A stretch of DNA of 16,127 nucleotides from Candidatus Enterousia merdequi (GTDB lineage Bacteria; Pseudomonadota; Alphaproteobacteria; Rs-D84), in contig JAGHTM010000064.1 of NCBI GenBank assembly GCA_018065345.1, forward strand, positions 1-16,127. The letters are read 5' to 3'. A model generated the notes under the pieces. It saw only the letters and a list, made by a program, of their open reading frames with translations. It was not told where the DNA came from and made no database searches. Shown piece after piece: positions 15,728 through 16,127 of this stretch; positions within the stretch are counted from its first letter, which is position 1; each line of letters starts with the position of its first letter. A program made the position numbers and the translations under genes.

Positions 15728-15979
15728 ATGGCAAAAGATGATGTTATTGTTTTTTCTGGTACAGTAGAAGAAAGATTACCAAACACAATGTTTCGTGTTT
15801 GTCTTGAAAATGGACACACAATACTGGCAACGGTATGTGGAAAAATGCGCAAAGCGCGTATTTGGGTTAATGTTGGCGAAAAGGTTCATGTTGAAATGAC
15901 CCCTTATGATTTAGACAAAGGAAGAATTACTTTTGTTGAAAGAAATCATGCGGGCCCAGACAACCCACAAAATCATTAA
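15728..15979 (+). CDS. infA: Translation initiation factor IF-1
   Basis: IF-1 binds the ribosomal A site on the 30S subunit during initiation. The 83-residue product is a single S1-type OB-fold with the family signature: MAKDDVI at the start, FSGTVEERLPNTMFRVCLEN, GHTILATVCGKMRKARI, then VEMTPYDLDKGRIT. A short C-terminal extension of about 12 residues (HAGPDNPQNH) goes beyond the usual length of about 72. The two cysteines in the core strands are less common than Val/Lys and Ala/Ser there. The frame opens at 15716, but the ATG at 15728 starts the conserved MAK and has a GAGG site 6 bases upstream. Single-gene unit with its own promoter and terminator. Confidence 0.96.
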   Translation: MAKDDVIVFSGTVEERLPNTMFRVCLENGHTILATVCGKMRKARIWVNVGEKVHVEMTPYDLDKGRITFVERNHAGPDNPQNH

Positions 15980-15980
15980 G

Positions 15981-16010
15981 AAAAAAATCTACATCGTTGT
16001 AGATTTTTTT
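15981..16010 (+). terminator. Intrinsic terminator of infA
   Basis: 13-bp stem (15981-15993 with 15998-16010, core ATCTACA/TGTAGAT) with a TCGT loop and a run of T, starting 2 bases after the infA stop codon. A-rich and T-rich flanks make it potentially bidirectional. Confidence 0.9.
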
Positions 16011-16034
16011 TATTTGTTTTTTTATAAAATAATC

Positions 16035-16064
16035 TTGCTTAAAATATCTTATTTCTGCTATTAT
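16035..16064 (+). promoter_or_regulatory. Predicted promoter of the gene at the right edge
   Basis: TTGCTT (16035-16040), 18-base spacer, TATTAT (16059-16064), about 16 bases before the ATG at 16081. Confidence 0.45.
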
Positions 16065-16080
16065 TAACAAAAAGGTTGGG

Positions 16081-16127
16081 ATGAGAAAATTTTATTTTAT
16101 TTTCTTAAGCGTTATTTTATGTTGTCC
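16081..16127 (+). CDS. Start of an exported protein gene (cut by window edge)
   Basis: Only 15 full codons are visible: MRKFYFIFLSVILCC. The basic start and hydrophobic run are a signal peptide. An AAGG site 7 bases upstream of the ATG, a promoter and the preceding infA terminator support a real start. The two cysteines are not in a standard lipobox. The product cannot be identified. Confidence 0.6.
   Translation, partial: MRKFYFIFLSVILCC

Overview
The window looks like a chromosomal piece of an AT-rich, host- or gut-associated anaerobic alphaproteobacterium. The CarD/CdnL regulator, the BamE-type lipoprotein, the CtpA protease, EnvC and IF-1 all read as proteobacterial and closest in style to alphaproteobacteria. 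The complete single-chain pyruvate:ferredoxin oxidoreductase points to anaerobic metabolism. The lineage is inferred from protein style, not from a search.

Left part (1-6585, all minus strand). Reading in the direction of transcription there is a tight run ctpA (S41 protease) - nifJ (PFOR) - bamE (outer-membrane assembly lipoprotein). Then come carD with its own promoter and terminator, and ssb, which runs off the left edge. These are housekeeping genes.

Middle part (6700-8312) is the accessory island of the window. A secreted protein gene (6958-7755, minus) has an InlB-type repeat and a C-terminal end that jumps abruptly to high GC. Its CAxxCAxxCAxx pattern has variable-looking positions that almost all use NNC codons, as expected of a diversity-generating-retroelement (DGR) variable region. 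No reverse transcriptase or template repeat lies in the window. Two same-direction copies of a GC-rich, multi-palindromic repeat bracket the gene. Upstream, on the same strand, lies a compact module: a good sigma70-type promoter, a ribosome-binding site, a tiny ORF carrying an 18-unit CA dinucleotide tract, and a strong intrinsic terminator. This may be a phase-variable attenuator for the secreted protein, and is the best candidate for something undescribed.

Right part (8313-16127). An EnvC-like amidase activator (plus strand) appears to be transcribed leaderless and meets an outer-membrane beta-barrel gene tail to tail with no gap. Then come a small periplasmic BOF/YgiW protein and a two-gene operon of very large, secreted, cysteine-rich paralogues (38 and 36 cysteines by hand count) of unknown function. 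Divergent from that operon is infA (IF-1). The first codons of another exported protein reach the right edge.

Overall the window combines envelope biogenesis (CtpA, BamE, EnvC, the barrel protein, the BOF protein), anaerobic energy metabolism (PFOR), core information processing (SSB, CarD, IF-1) and a surface or secreted repertoire (the repeat-flanked protein and the Cys-rich pair).
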